Position numbers and translations under genes: made by a program. Positions 7,901 through 15,324 of a stretch of 64,000 bases of DNA are shown one piece after another. A model generated the notes under the pieces. It did no database searches, had not been told where the DNA came from, and saw nothing but the letters and a program-made list of their open reading frames with translations. Numbering within the stretch: the stretch's first letter is position 1; every line of letters starts with the position of its first letter. The DNA is from Streptomyces sp. RB17 (GTDB taxonomy: Bacteria; Actinomycetota; Actinomycetes; Streptomycetales; Streptomycetaceae): NCBI RefSeq assembly GCF_009604455.1, contig NZ_WEGL01000004.1, positions 310,001 to 374,000 of the forward strand. Reading direction: 5' to 3'.

Positions 7901-9418
7901 ATGACAGCACTCGACCTCAGCAGCCCTGTGGCCGTCGTCGGCACCGGCACCATGGGCCAGGGCATCGCCCAGGTCGCTCTGGTCGCCGGTCACCCCGTGC
8001 GGCTCTACGACGCAGTCGCCGGGCGTGCCCGGGACGCGGCAGCGGCGATCGGCGCCCGCCTCGACCGGCTCGTGGAGAAGGACAGGCTCGGCGCCGCCGA
8101 CCGGGACGCGGCCCGCGCCCGTCTCCGGCCCGCGGAGAGCCTCGCGGAGCTGGCGGACTGCTCCCTGGTCGTCGAGGCCGTCCTGGAGCGGCTGGACGTC
8201 AAGCAGCAGCTCTTCGGCCAGTTGGAGGACATCGTCACCGAGGACTGCCTGCTCGCCACCAACACGTCCTCGCTGTCGGTGACGGCCATCGGCGGTGCCC
8301 TGCGCCGGCCCGGCCGGTTCGTGGGCCTGCACTTCTTCAACCCGGCACCGCTCCTGCCGCTGGTCGAGGTCGTCTCCGGGTCCGCCACCGACGTCACGTC
8401 GGCCACGCGCGCGTACGAGACCGCTCGGGCCTGGGGCAAGACCCCGGTGGCCTGCGCCGACACCCCGGGCTTCATCGTCAACCGGATCGCCCGGCCGTTC
8501 TACGCCGAGGCCTTCGCGGTCTACGAGGCCCAGGCCGCCGACCCGGCCACCATCGACGCCGTCCTGCGCGGGTCGGGTGGCTTCAAGATGGGCGCCTTCG
8601 AGCTGACCGACCTGATCGGGCAGGACGTCAACGAGTCCGTCACCCATTCGGTGTGGCAGTCCTTCTTCCAGGACGTGCGCTTCACCCCGTCCCTCGCCCA
8701 GCGCCGACTGGTCGAGTCCGGCCGGCTCGGCCGCAAGACCGGGCACGGCTGGTACGACCACGCCGAGGACGCCGAGAAGCCCGAGCCGCACACCGCCGAC
8801 AAGGAGCAGCCGCCCGCCTACGTCGTCGCCGAGGGCCGCCTCGGCCCGGCGGCCGAGTTGCTCACGCTGATCCGCGAGGCGGGCATCCAGGTCCGCGAGG
8901 AGGACGAGGACAACGGCACCCGCCTGGTGCTGCCCGGCGGCGGCCAGCTGGTGCTCGCCGACGGCCAGACCTCCGTGGAGTTCCGCGACGTCGTCTACTT
9001 CGACCTCGCCCTCGACTACCGCGCGGCCACCCGCATCGCCCTGTCCGCCTCCCAGGACACCTCGTCGCACACCCTCGCCGAGGCCACCGGCCTCTTCCAG
9101 GCCCTCGGCAAGGACGTCAGCGTCATCGGTGACGTCCCCGGCATGATCGTCGCGCGCACGGTCGCCCGGATCATCGACCTCGCGCACGACGCCGTCGCCA
9201 AGGGCGTCGCCACCCAGGAGGACATCGACACGGCCATGCGCCTCGGGGTGAACTACCCGCTCGGCCCGTTCGAGTGGGACCGCAGGCTCGGCCGCGAGTT
9301 CGCCTTCGACGTCCTGGACGAGATGCACGAGCGCGACCCCTCCGGACGCTACGCGCCGTCCCTCGCGCTCTACCGCCACGCGTACGCCATCGACGACAAG
9401 CGGGAGGGCACCTCATGA
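7901..9418 (+). CDS. paaH: 3-hydroxyacyl-CoA dehydrogenase PaaH
   Basis: 505 aa. The N-terminal Rossmann fold has GTGTMGQGIAQ at residues 14-24. The substrate domain has the family signature LHFFNPAPLLPLVEVV with the catalytic-type His, and DTPGFIVNRIARPFYAEA. A second C-terminal 3-hydroxyacyl-CoA dehydrogenase helical domain (about 385-495, with DVPGMIVARTVARIIDLAHDA) gives the long PaaH architecture. In the pathway it oxidises 3-hydroxyadipyl-CoA to 3-oxoadipyl-CoA with NAD+. The ATG follows GGGAGGATCGCGCAC, a good ribosome site. The stop overlaps the paaR start as ATGA, so enzyme and regulator are co-expressed. Confidence 0.93.
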   Translation: MTALDLSSPVAVVGTGTMGQGIAQVALVAGHPVRLYDAVAGRARDAAAAIGARLDRLVEKDRLGAADRDAARARLRPAESLAELADCSLVVEAVLERLDVKQQLFGQLEDIVTEDCLLATNTSSLSVTAIGGALRRPGRFVGLHFFNPAPLLPLVEVVSGSATDVTSATRAYETARAWGKTPVACADTPGFIVNRIARPFYAEAFAVYEAQAADPATIDAVLRGSGGFKMGAFELTDLIGQDVNESVTHSVWQSFFQDVRFTPSLAQRRLVESGRLGRKTGHGWYDHAEDAEKPEPHTADKEQPPAYVVAEGRLGPAAELLTLIREAGIQVREEDEDNGTRLVLPGGGQLVLADGQTSVEFRDVVYFDLALDYRAATRIALSASQDTSSHTLAEATGLFQALGKDVSVIGDVPGMIVARTVARIIDLAHDAVAKGVATQEDIDTAMRLGVNYPLGPFEWDRRLGREFAFDVLDEMHERDPSGRYAPSLALYRHAYAIDDKREGTS

Positions 9419-10002
9419 CCACGGCCAAGCGCGACACGTACACGCCCGAGACGCTGCTTGCCGTGGCCGTCCAGGTGTTCAACGAGCGCGGGTACGACGG
9501 CACCTCCATGGAGCACCTGTCCAAGGCGGCCGGCATCTCCAAGTCGTCGATCTACCACCACGTCAGCGGCAAGGAGGAGCTGCTGCGCCGGGCCGTCAGC
9601 CGCGCCCTGGACGGCCTGTTCGCGATCCTGGACGAGGAGCACGCGCGCGTGGGGCGGCCCGTCGACCGGCTGGAGCACGTCGTACGGCGCATGGTCGAGG
9701 TGCTCACGGGAGAGCTGCCGTACGTGACGCTGCTGCTGCGGGTGCGCGGCAACACCGCCACCGAGCGGTGGGCGCTGGAGCGGCGGCGCGACTTCGACCA
9801 CCGGGTGGCGGAACTGCTGAAGGCCGCGGCGGCCGACGGGGACGTACGCGGTGACGTCGAGGTCCGGCTGGCCACCCGGCTGGTCTTCGGAATGATCAAC
9901 TCGATCGTGGAGTGGTACCGGCCGGACCCGCGCGGCACCGGCGAACGCGAGGTGGCCGACGCCGTGGTCAGACTGGTCTTCGCGGGCCTCAAGCAGAGCT
10001 GA
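9415..10002 (+). CDS. paaR: TetR/AcrR family repressor, probable PaaR
   Basis: 195 aa. An N-terminal TetR helix-turn-helix (about 10-58) with MEHLSKAAGISKSSIYHHVSGKEELL, followed by an all-helical ligand domain. It is translationally coupled to paaH (ATGA). TetR-type PaaR proteins in other bacteria repress paa genes and respond to phenylacetyl-CoA; here that role is inferred from the linkage and from the repeated ACCGAACGATCGGT sites. Because one site controls the paaH-paaR transcript, autoregulation is likely. The only other DNA-binding gene nearby, the Lrp-type gene at 10028-10561, is of a different family. Confidence 0.85.
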   Translation: MTTAKRDTYTPETLLAVAVQVFNERGYDGTSMEHLSKAAGISKSSIYHHVSGKEELLRRAVSRALDGLFAILDEEHARVGRPVDRLEHVVRRMVEVLTGELPYVTLLLRVRGNTATERWALERRRDFDHRVAELLKAAAADGDVRGDVEVRLATRLVFGMINSIVEWYRPDPRGTGEREVADAVVRLVFAGLKQS

Positions 10003-10027
10003 GATCAGGCCTCCGGCACGCCTACGG

Positions 10028-10561
10028 TCACGGCTCCGGCTCCAGGTCCTCCTCCTCGAACACCAGCAGCGTGCGCGTGCTGAGCACCTCGGGAATCGCC
10101 TGGAGCCGGGTGAGCACCAGCTCGCGCAGCGCCCGGTTGTCGGGCGTGTGCACCAGCAGCAGCACGTCGAAGTCGCCGCCCACCAGCGCGATGTGCGAGG
10201 CGCCGGGCAGCTGCCTGAGCTGCTCGCGGACCGTGCGCCAGGTGTTCTGGACGATGTTCAGCGTGACGTACGCCGAGGTGCCGTGCCCCGCCCGCTCGTG
10301 GTCCACGCGCGCGCTGAAGCCCCGGATCACCCCGTCCTCGACGAGGCGGTTGATGCGCGCGTAGGCGTTGGCGCGCGAGACGTGGACGCGTTCGGCGACG
10401 GACCGTATCGAGGCGCGGCCGTCCGCCTGGAGAATCTTCAGGATGTCCTGATCGATGGCGTCGAGTGGGCGCGGCGGCGGCAGCGGGGCGCCGTCCACGG
10501 GCCGCGGGGGCGGGAGCACGCTGCCGTCCTGCGGTCCGTCGGCCATTTGTTCAGATGCCAT
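10028..10561 (-). CDS. bkdR: Lrp/AsnC family regulator, probable BkdR
   Basis: 177 aa from ATG at 10561; an in-frame upstream extension would run into the bkd promoter region and is not favoured. After a Pro-rich N-terminus (PPPRPVDGAPLPPPRP) comes the AsnC helix-turn-helix with DAIDQDILKILQADGRASIRSVAERVHVSRANAYARI, then the RAM ligand domain including VALNI-like strands and LVGGDFDVLLLVHT. It is divergent from the E1 alpha gene with 175 bp between. Lrp-type BkdR regulators next to bkd operons are known in bacteria and respond to branched-chain amino acids or related ligands. A perfect 12-bp inverted repeat at 10601-10634 is a candidate operator. Confidence 0.82.
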   Translation of the reverse strand: MASEQMADGPQDGSVLPPPRPVDGAPLPPPRPLDAIDQDILKILQADGRASIRSVAERVHVSRANAYARINRLVEDGVIRGFSARVDHERAGHGTSAYVTLNIVQNTWRTVREQLRQLPGASHIALVGGDFDVLLLVHTPDNRALRELVLTRLQAIPEVLSTRTLLVFEEEDLEPEP

Positions 10562-10600
10562 TGCCCCCCGCTCCCTCTCCGTGGACGTCCTGCGTTCATT

Positions 10601-10634
10601 CCAGGCTGTGGAGAACCGTTTGTCCACAGCCTGG
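10601..10634. promoter_or_regulatory. Perfect 12-bp inverted repeat in the bkdR-bkdA region
   Basis: CCAGGCTGTGGA (10601-10612) and TCCACAGCCTGG (10623-10634) are exact reverse complements separated by 10 bases. The right arm includes a perfect DnaA box, TTGTCCACA (10620-10628). The site is 40 bp upstream of the bkdR start and about 100 bp upstream of the E1 alpha start. It could be an Lrp-type operator; the DnaA-box content offers another reading. Confidence 0.55.
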
Positions 10635-10662
10635 AGGTGCCTGTAGCCAAAATGTGCTGGCG

Positions 10663-10680
10663 ACCGAACAATCGGTTGGT
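10663..10680. promoter_or_regulatory. PaaR-like operator upstream of the bkd operon
   Basis: ACCGAACAATCGGTTGGT: against the paa operators it differs at three positions of 18 and keeps the full ACCGA/TCGGT dyad. It lies 57 bp upstream of the E1 alpha start codon. It indicates that the bkd operon may share a regulator with paa. Confidence 0.65.
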
Positions 10681-10692
10681 GAGGCGCCTCAC
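10679..10692. promoter_or_regulatory. 14-bp palindrome abutting the PaaR-like operator
   Basis: GTGAGGCGCCTCAC is a perfect palindrome that shares two bases with the end of the PaaR-like site. It is placed 45 bp upstream of the E1 alpha ATG, within reach of the transcription start. The binding protein is unknown. Confidence 0.5.
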
Positions 10693-10736
10693 AGCCGACG
10701 CGTCTCCCGTAGCCGCTCCCACGAGGAGGTGCCGTC

Positions 10737-11891
10737 ATGACGGTCATGGAGCAGCGGGGCGCGTACCGGCCATCGCCGCCGCCCGCCTGGCAGCCCCGTA
10801 TGGACCCCGCGCCGCTGCTGCCCGACGCCGACCCCTACCGCGTCCTCGGCACCGAGGCGGCCGCCAAGCCCGACCCGGACCTGCTGCGCCGGCTCTACGC
10901 CCAGCTGGTGCGCGGTCGCCGCTACAACACGCAGGCCACGGCGCTCACCAAGCAGGGCCGCCTCGCCGTCTACCCCTCCAGCACCGGCCAGGAGGCCTGC
11001 GAGGTCGCCGCAGCCCTGGCCCTGGAAGAGCGGGACTGGCTCTTCCCCAGCTACCGCGACACTCTCGCCGTCGTCGCCCGGGGCGTCGACCCCGTCGAGG
11101 CTCTCACCCTGCTGCGCGGCGACTGGCACAGCGGCTACGACCCCTACGCCCACCGGGTCGCCCCCCTCAGCACCCCGCTGGCCACCCAGCTGCCGCACGC
11201 CGTCGGCCTCGCCCACGCCGCCCGCCTCAAGGGTGACGACGTCGTCGCGCTCGCCATGGTCGGCGACGGCGGCACCAGCGAGGGCGACTTCCACGAGGCC
11301 CTGAACTTCGCCGCCGTCTGGCAGGCCCCGGTCGTCTTCCTCGTGCAGAACAACGGCTTCGCCATCTCCGTCCCGCTCGCCAAGCAGACCGCCGCCCCCT
11401 CCCTGGCCCACAAGGCCGTCGGGTACGGCATGCCGGGCCGGCTGGTCGACGGAAACGACGCGGCGGCCGTGCACGAGGTCCTCAGCGACGCGGTACGGCA
11501 CGCGCGCGCGGGCGGCGGCCCGACCCTGGTGGAGGCGGTGACCTACCGGATCGACGCCCACACCAACGCCGACGACGCCACCCGCTACCGCGGCGACGCC
11601 GAGGTCGAGGCCTGGCGTGCGCACGACCCGATCGAGCTGCTGGAGCACGAGCTGACCGAGCGCGGGCTGCTCGACGAGGCCGGCATCGAGGCCGCCCGGA
11701 AGGATGCCGAGGCCATGGCCGCCTCCCTGCGCGAACGTATGAACCGCGACCCCGAACTGGACCCCATGGCCCTCTTCGACCACGTCTACGCCGAGACCAC
11801 CGCCCAACTGCGCGAACAGCGCGCCCTGCTGCGGGCCGAGCTGGAAGCCGAGCACGAGCGGCACGACGAGCAGGAAGGCGGCGCCCGATGA
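10737..11891 (+). CDS. bkdA: Branched-chain 2-oxoacid dehydrogenase E1 alpha (first copy)
   Basis: 384 aa. The thiamine-diphosphate motif runs from GDGGTSEGD (177-185) to the Asn pair in LVQNNGF (205-206). The regulatory phosphorylation-loop region of this family is seen as YRIDAHTNADDATRYRGDAE. The start has a strong GAGGAGG ribosome site. It decarboxylates 2-oxoacids from Val, Leu and Ile and passes the acyl group to E2; pyruvate dehydrogenase E1 alpha is similar, but the alpha/beta split with a bkd-type E2 and a divergent Lrp gene favours branched-chain substrates. The ATGA overlap with the next gene couples alpha and beta subunits. A paralogue lies at 25108-26307. Confidence 0.9.
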   Translation: MTVMEQRGAYRPSPPPAWQPRMDPAPLLPDADPYRVLGTEAAAKPDPDLLRRLYAQLVRGRRYNTQATALTKQGRLAVYPSSTGQEACEVAAALALEERDWLFPSYRDTLAVVARGVDPVEALTLLRGDWHSGYDPYAHRVAPLSTPLATQLPHAVGLAHAARLKGDDVVALAMVGDGGTSEGDFHEALNFAAVWQAPVVFLVQNNGFAISVPLAKQTAAPSLAHKAVGYGMPGRLVDGNDAAAVHEVLSDAVRHARAGGGPTLVEAVTYRIDAHTNADDATRYRGDAEVEAWRAHDPIELLEHELTERGLLDEAGIEAARKDAEAMAASLRERMNRDPELDPMALFDHVYAETTAQLREQRALLRAELEAEHERHDEQEGGAR

Positions 11892-12892
11892 CCACCGTCG
11901 CCGTCAAGCCCGCCACCATGGCGCAGGCCCTCACGCGCGCGATGCGCGACGCGATGGCCGCCGACCCGGCCGTGCACGTCATGGGCGAGGACGTCGGCAC
12001 CCTCGGCGGTGTCTTCCGGGTCACCGACGGCCTCGCCAAGGAGTTCGGCGAAAACCGCTGCACCGACACCCCGCTCGCCGAGGCCGGCATCCTCGGCACC
12101 GCTGTCGGCATGGCCATGTACGGGCTGCGCCCCGTGGTGGAGATGCAGTTCGACGCCTTCGCCTACCCGGCGTTCGAGCAGCTGATCAGCCATGTCTCCC
12201 GGATGCGCAACCGCACGCGCGGCCGCATGCCCCTGCCCATCACCGTCCGCGTCCCCTACGGCGGCGGCATCGGCGGCGTCGAGCACCACAGCGACTCCTC
12301 CGAGGCCTACTACATGGCCACCCCGGGACTGCACGTGGTCACGCCCGCGACCGTCGCCGACGCCTACGGCCTGCTGCGCCAGGCCATCGCCTCCGACGAC
12401 CCGGTCGTCTTCCTGGAGCCCAAGCGGCTGTACTGGTCGAAGGACTCCTGGAACCCCGAGCACCCCGCGGACGTGGAGCCCATCGGCCGTGCGGTGGTGC
12501 GCCGCCAGGGCCGCAGCGCCACGCTGATCACCTACGGCCCCTCCCTGCCGGTCTGCCTGGAGGCCGCCGAGGCCGCGCAGGCCGAGGGCTGGGACCTGGA
12601 AGTGATCGACCTGCGCTCGCTGGTGCCGTTCGACGACGAGACGGTCTGCGCGGCCGTACGACGCACCGGACGCGCGGTCGTCGTCCACGAGTCCACCGGG
12701 TTCGGCGGGCCGGGCGGCGAGATCGCGTCCCGGATCACCGAGCGCTGCTTCCACCACCTGGAGGCGCCGGTGCTGCGCGTCGCCGGCTTCGACATCCCCT
12801 ATCCGCCGCCCATGCTGGAGCGGCACCACCTGCCCGGCGTCGACCGCATCCTGGACGCCGTGGCCCGGCTGCAGTGGGAGGCCGAGGGCTGA
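11888..12892 (+). CDS. bkdB: Branched-chain 2-oxoacid dehydrogenase E1 beta (first copy)
   Basis: 334 aa transketolase-like beta subunit. Recognisable features are VMGEDVGTLGGVFRVTDGL (31-49), PYGGGIGGVEHHSDSSEAYYMATPGL (the conserved His pair near the active site) and the C-terminal transketolase domain with LEVIDLRSLVPFD and GGEIASRITERCF. It completes the TPP site at the alpha/beta interface. It overlaps E1 alpha by ATGA and the E2 start by one base (TGATG). An insertion SKDSWNPEHPAD after EPKRLYW distinguishes it from the second copy at 26309-27286. Confidence 0.92.
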   Translation: MTTVAVKPATMAQALTRAMRDAMAADPAVHVMGEDVGTLGGVFRVTDGLAKEFGENRCTDTPLAEAGILGTAVGMAMYGLRPVVEMQFDAFAYPAFEQLISHVSRMRNRTRGRMPLPITVRVPYGGGIGGVEHHSDSSEAYYMATPGLHVVTPATVADAYGLLRQAIASDDPVVFLEPKRLYWSKDSWNPEHPADVEPIGRAVVRRQGRSATLITYGPSLPVCLEAAEAAQAEGWDLEVIDLRSLVPFDDETVCAAVRRTGRAVVVHESTGFGGPGGEIASRITERCFHHLEAPVLRVAGFDIPYPPPMLERHHLPGVDRILDAVARLQWEAEG

Positions 12893-14340
12893 TGGCACAG
12901 GTGCTGGAGTTCAAGCTCCCCGACCTCGGAGAGGGACTCACCGAGGCGGAGATCGTCCGCTGGCTGGTCCAGGTCGGTGACGTCGTCGCCGTCGACCAGC
13001 CGGTCGTCGAGGTCGAGACGGCCAAGGCCATGGTCGAGGTGCCCTGTCCGTACGGCGGTGTGGTCACCGCCCGCTTCGGTGAGGAGGGCACCGAACTGCC
13101 GGTCGGCGCGCCCCTGCTGACGGTGGCGGTGGGACCGCAGGCCCCGGCGGGCGACAGCGAGGGGTCGGGCAACGTCCTGGTCGGATACGGCACCTCGGAA
13201 GCCCCGGCCCGGCGCCGTCGGGTCCGGCCGGCGACCTTCGTGACGGGTGCCGCGAACGGCAGCACCGGTGCCGACGGAGCACGGACTACGGGCGTGCCCT
13301 CCGGCCCGGGCCCCGATAGGCGGCAGAACCCGGCCGCGGCCTCCGGTGCGGCCCGGCTGGACGGAACGGCCGCCACCAACGGTATGGCGACCACCAGAAC
13401 GGCCCACGCGCGCGTGGACGCGCTCCACGCCGAGGGGCCGGTGCCGGTGATCTCCCCCCTGGTCCGCCGGCTCGCCCGCGAGGGCGGTGTGGACCTGCGG
13501 CAGCTGGCGGGCTCGGGCCCGGACGGGCTGATCCTGCGCGCCGACGTCGAGGGCGCCCTGCGGGCCAAGGCCACCCCGGCACCCGCGGTGCAGGAGCCGG
13601 TCCGCGCCGCGGCCTCGCCGGCACCCGCCGCCGCTGCGGCCACCCGCGGCGCGGGCACCCGCATCCCCCTCAAGGGCGTGCGCGGTGCCGTCGCCGACAA
13701 GCTCTCCCGCAGCCGGCGGGAGATCCCGGACGCCACCTGCTGGGTCGACGCGGACGCGACGGAACTCATGCGCGCGCGTGCCGCCATGAACGCGACCGGC
13801 GGACCGAAGATCTCCCTCCTCGCGCTGCTCGCCCGGATCTGCACGGCCGCTCTCGGCCGGTTCCCCGAGCTGAACTCCTACGTCGACATCGAGGCCCGCG
13901 AGATCGTCCAGCTCGACCAGGTCCACCTCGGGTTCGCCGCGCAGACCGAGCGCGGGCTGGTGGTGCCGGTCGTCCGGGACGCCCATGCGCGCGACGCCGA
14001 GGCACTGACCGCCGAGTTCGCCCGGCTCACCGAGGCCGCCCGCACCGGGACGCTCACGCCCGGGGAACTCACCGGCGGGACCTTCACGTTGAACAACTAC
14101 GGCGTCTTCGGCGTCGACGGCTCCACGCCGATCATCAACCACCCCGAGGCGGCCATGCTCGGCGTCGGCCGGATCGTCCCCAAACCCTGGGTGCACGAGG
14201 GCGAACTGGCGGTACGTCAGGTCGTCCAGCTCTCGCTCACCTTCGACCACCGGGTGTGCGACGGCGGCACGGCAGGCGGCTTCCTGCGGTACGTGGCGGA
14301 CTGCGTGGAACAGCCGGCGGTGCTCCTGCGCACCCTGTGA
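12892..14340 (+). CDS. bkdC: Branched-chain 2-oxoacid dehydrogenase E2 acyltransferase (first copy)
   Basis: 482 aa. One lipoyl domain (1-80) with the lipoyl lysine at Lys45 in VETAKAMVEV; a long Ala/Gly/Thr linker; a peripheral-subunit-binding domain (187-222, ISPLVRRLAREGGVDL); and the catalytic domain (about 255-482) with the CoA-acyltransferase signature FDHRVCDGG near the end. The ATG at 12892 was chosen because it overlaps the E1 beta stop; a site six codons upstream would extend into that gene. It transfers the acyl group from lipoate to CoA. No E3 (dihydrolipoamide dehydrogenase) gene is nearby. A hairpin terminator follows. Confidence 0.93.
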   Translation: MAQVLEFKLPDLGEGLTEAEIVRWLVQVGDVVAVDQPVVEVETAKAMVEVPCPYGGVVTARFGEEGTELPVGAPLLTVAVGPQAPAGDSEGSGNVLVGYGTSEAPARRRRVRPATFVTGAANGSTGADGARTTGVPSGPGPDRRQNPAAASGAARLDGTAATNGMATTRTAHARVDALHAEGPVPVISPLVRRLAREGGVDLRQLAGSGPDGLILRADVEGALRAKATPAPAVQEPVRAAASPAPAAAAATRGAGTRIPLKGVRGAVADKLSRSRREIPDATCWVDADATELMRARAAMNATGGPKISLLALLARICTAALGRFPELNSYVDIEAREIVQLDQVHLGFAAQTERGLVVPVVRDAHARDAEALTAEFARLTEAARTGTLTPGELTGGTFTLNNYGVFGVDGSTPIINHPEAAMLGVGRIVPKPWVHEGELAVRQVVQLSLTFDHRVCDGGTAGGFLRYVADCVEQPAVLLRTL

Positions 14341-14360
14341 CGCCCGCGGGCCCGGAACAA

Positions 14361-14391
14361 GGGGCCCCGCGGACGACACGAGCGGGGCCCC
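14361..14391 (+). terminator. Rho-independent-type terminator after the first bkd operon
   Basis: GGGGCCCCGC (14361-14370) pairs perfectly with GCGGGGCCCC (14382-14391) around an 11-nt loop. No T-run follows, which is usual for Streptomyces terminators. Confidence 0.7.
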
Positions 14392-14409
14392 TCGGGACAT
14401 ACTCGGGGG

Positions 14410-15324
14410 GTGACCGACAACGCCCCCGCCGCCCCCGGGACGCCCGTGCCGTACGACGCCGTCGTGCTGGCCGGCGGCGCCGCCCGGCGGCTGGGCGGGG
14501 CCGACAAGCCCGGTCTGCGGGTCGGCGGCCGGGCGCTGCTCGACCGGGTGCTCACGGCCTGCGCGGACGCCGGGACAACCGTCGTGGTGGCCGACCGGCG
14601 GCCCACCGCGCGGCCGGTGCGCTGGGCGCGCGAGGAGCCTCCCGGCGCCGGACCGGTCGCCGCGCTGGAGGCCGGCCTGCGGCACACCACCGCCGAGCAC
14701 GCGGTCGTCCTCTCCGCCGACCTGCCCTTCCTCCGGCCGGCCACGCTGCAGCGGCTGTTGACCGCCCTCAGCGACACCGGCACCGACGGCGCGCTGCTCA
14801 CCGACGCCGACGGCCGCGACCAGCCGCTCGTGGCCGCCTATCGCACCGCCGCGCTCCGCCGTGAGCTGGCCGCCCTCGCGGCCGGACCCGACGGCCTGGC
14901 CGGACTGCCCCTGCGCCGGCTGACCGGCGCCCTCAGCCTCACCCGCGTCCCGGACCCGCTCGCGTCCTTCGACTGCGACACCTGGGACGACCTCGTCAAC
15001 GCCAGGGCACGCATCAGGGAGCATGGGCACGTGTTGGATGAATGGATCTCCGCAGTCAAGGACGAGCTGGGCATCGACCTGGACGTCGACACCGGCGTCC
15101 TGCTCGACCTGGCCCGTGACGCCGCGCACGGCGTGGCCCGTCCCGCCGCCCCGCTGACCACCTTCCTCGTCGGATACGCCGCCGCCCAGGGCAAGGGCGG
15201 CCCCGAGGCCGTCGCCGAGGCCGCCCGCAAGGCGGCCGCGCTCGCCCTGCGCTGGGAGGAAGAGAGCAACGCGGGCGGCGGGAAAGAGAACAGCGGGGGC
15301 CCGAGCGCCCCGGACGCCGGATGA
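14410..15324 (+). CDS. mobA: MobA-type nucleotidyltransferase fused to a DUF6457 domain
   Basis: 304 aa from GTG 14410. Residues 1-200 are a molybdenum-cofactor guanylyltransferase-like domain: VLAGGAARRLGGADKPGL (dinucleotide-binding loop with the GG and K), ADLPFLRP and DQPLVAAYR. Residues 210-280 (LDEWISAVKDELGIDLDVDTGVLLDLARDAAHGVARPAAPLTTFLVGYAAA) form a DUF6457 domain, which in actinobacteria is often a separate or fused partner in Moco synthesis. It would attach GMP to molybdopterin. It overlaps moeA by 4 bp (ATGA), so both act in molybdenum cofactor synthesis. The signature GG-x-A-x-R is complete, so the enzyme is probably active. Confidence 0.88.
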   Translation: MTDNAPAAPGTPVPYDAVVLAGGAARRLGGADKPGLRVGGRALLDRVLTACADAGTTVVVADRRPTARPVRWAREEPPGAGPVAALEAGLRHTTAEHAVVLSADLPFLRPATLQRLLTALSDTGTDGALLTDADGRDQPLVAAYRTAALRRELAALAAGPDGLAGLPLRRLTGALSLTRVPDPLASFDCDTWDDLVNARARIREHGHVLDEWISAVKDELGIDLDVDTGVLLDLARDAAHGVARPAAPLTTFLVGYAAAQGKGGPEAVAEAARKAAALALRWEEESNAGGGKENSGGPSAPDAG

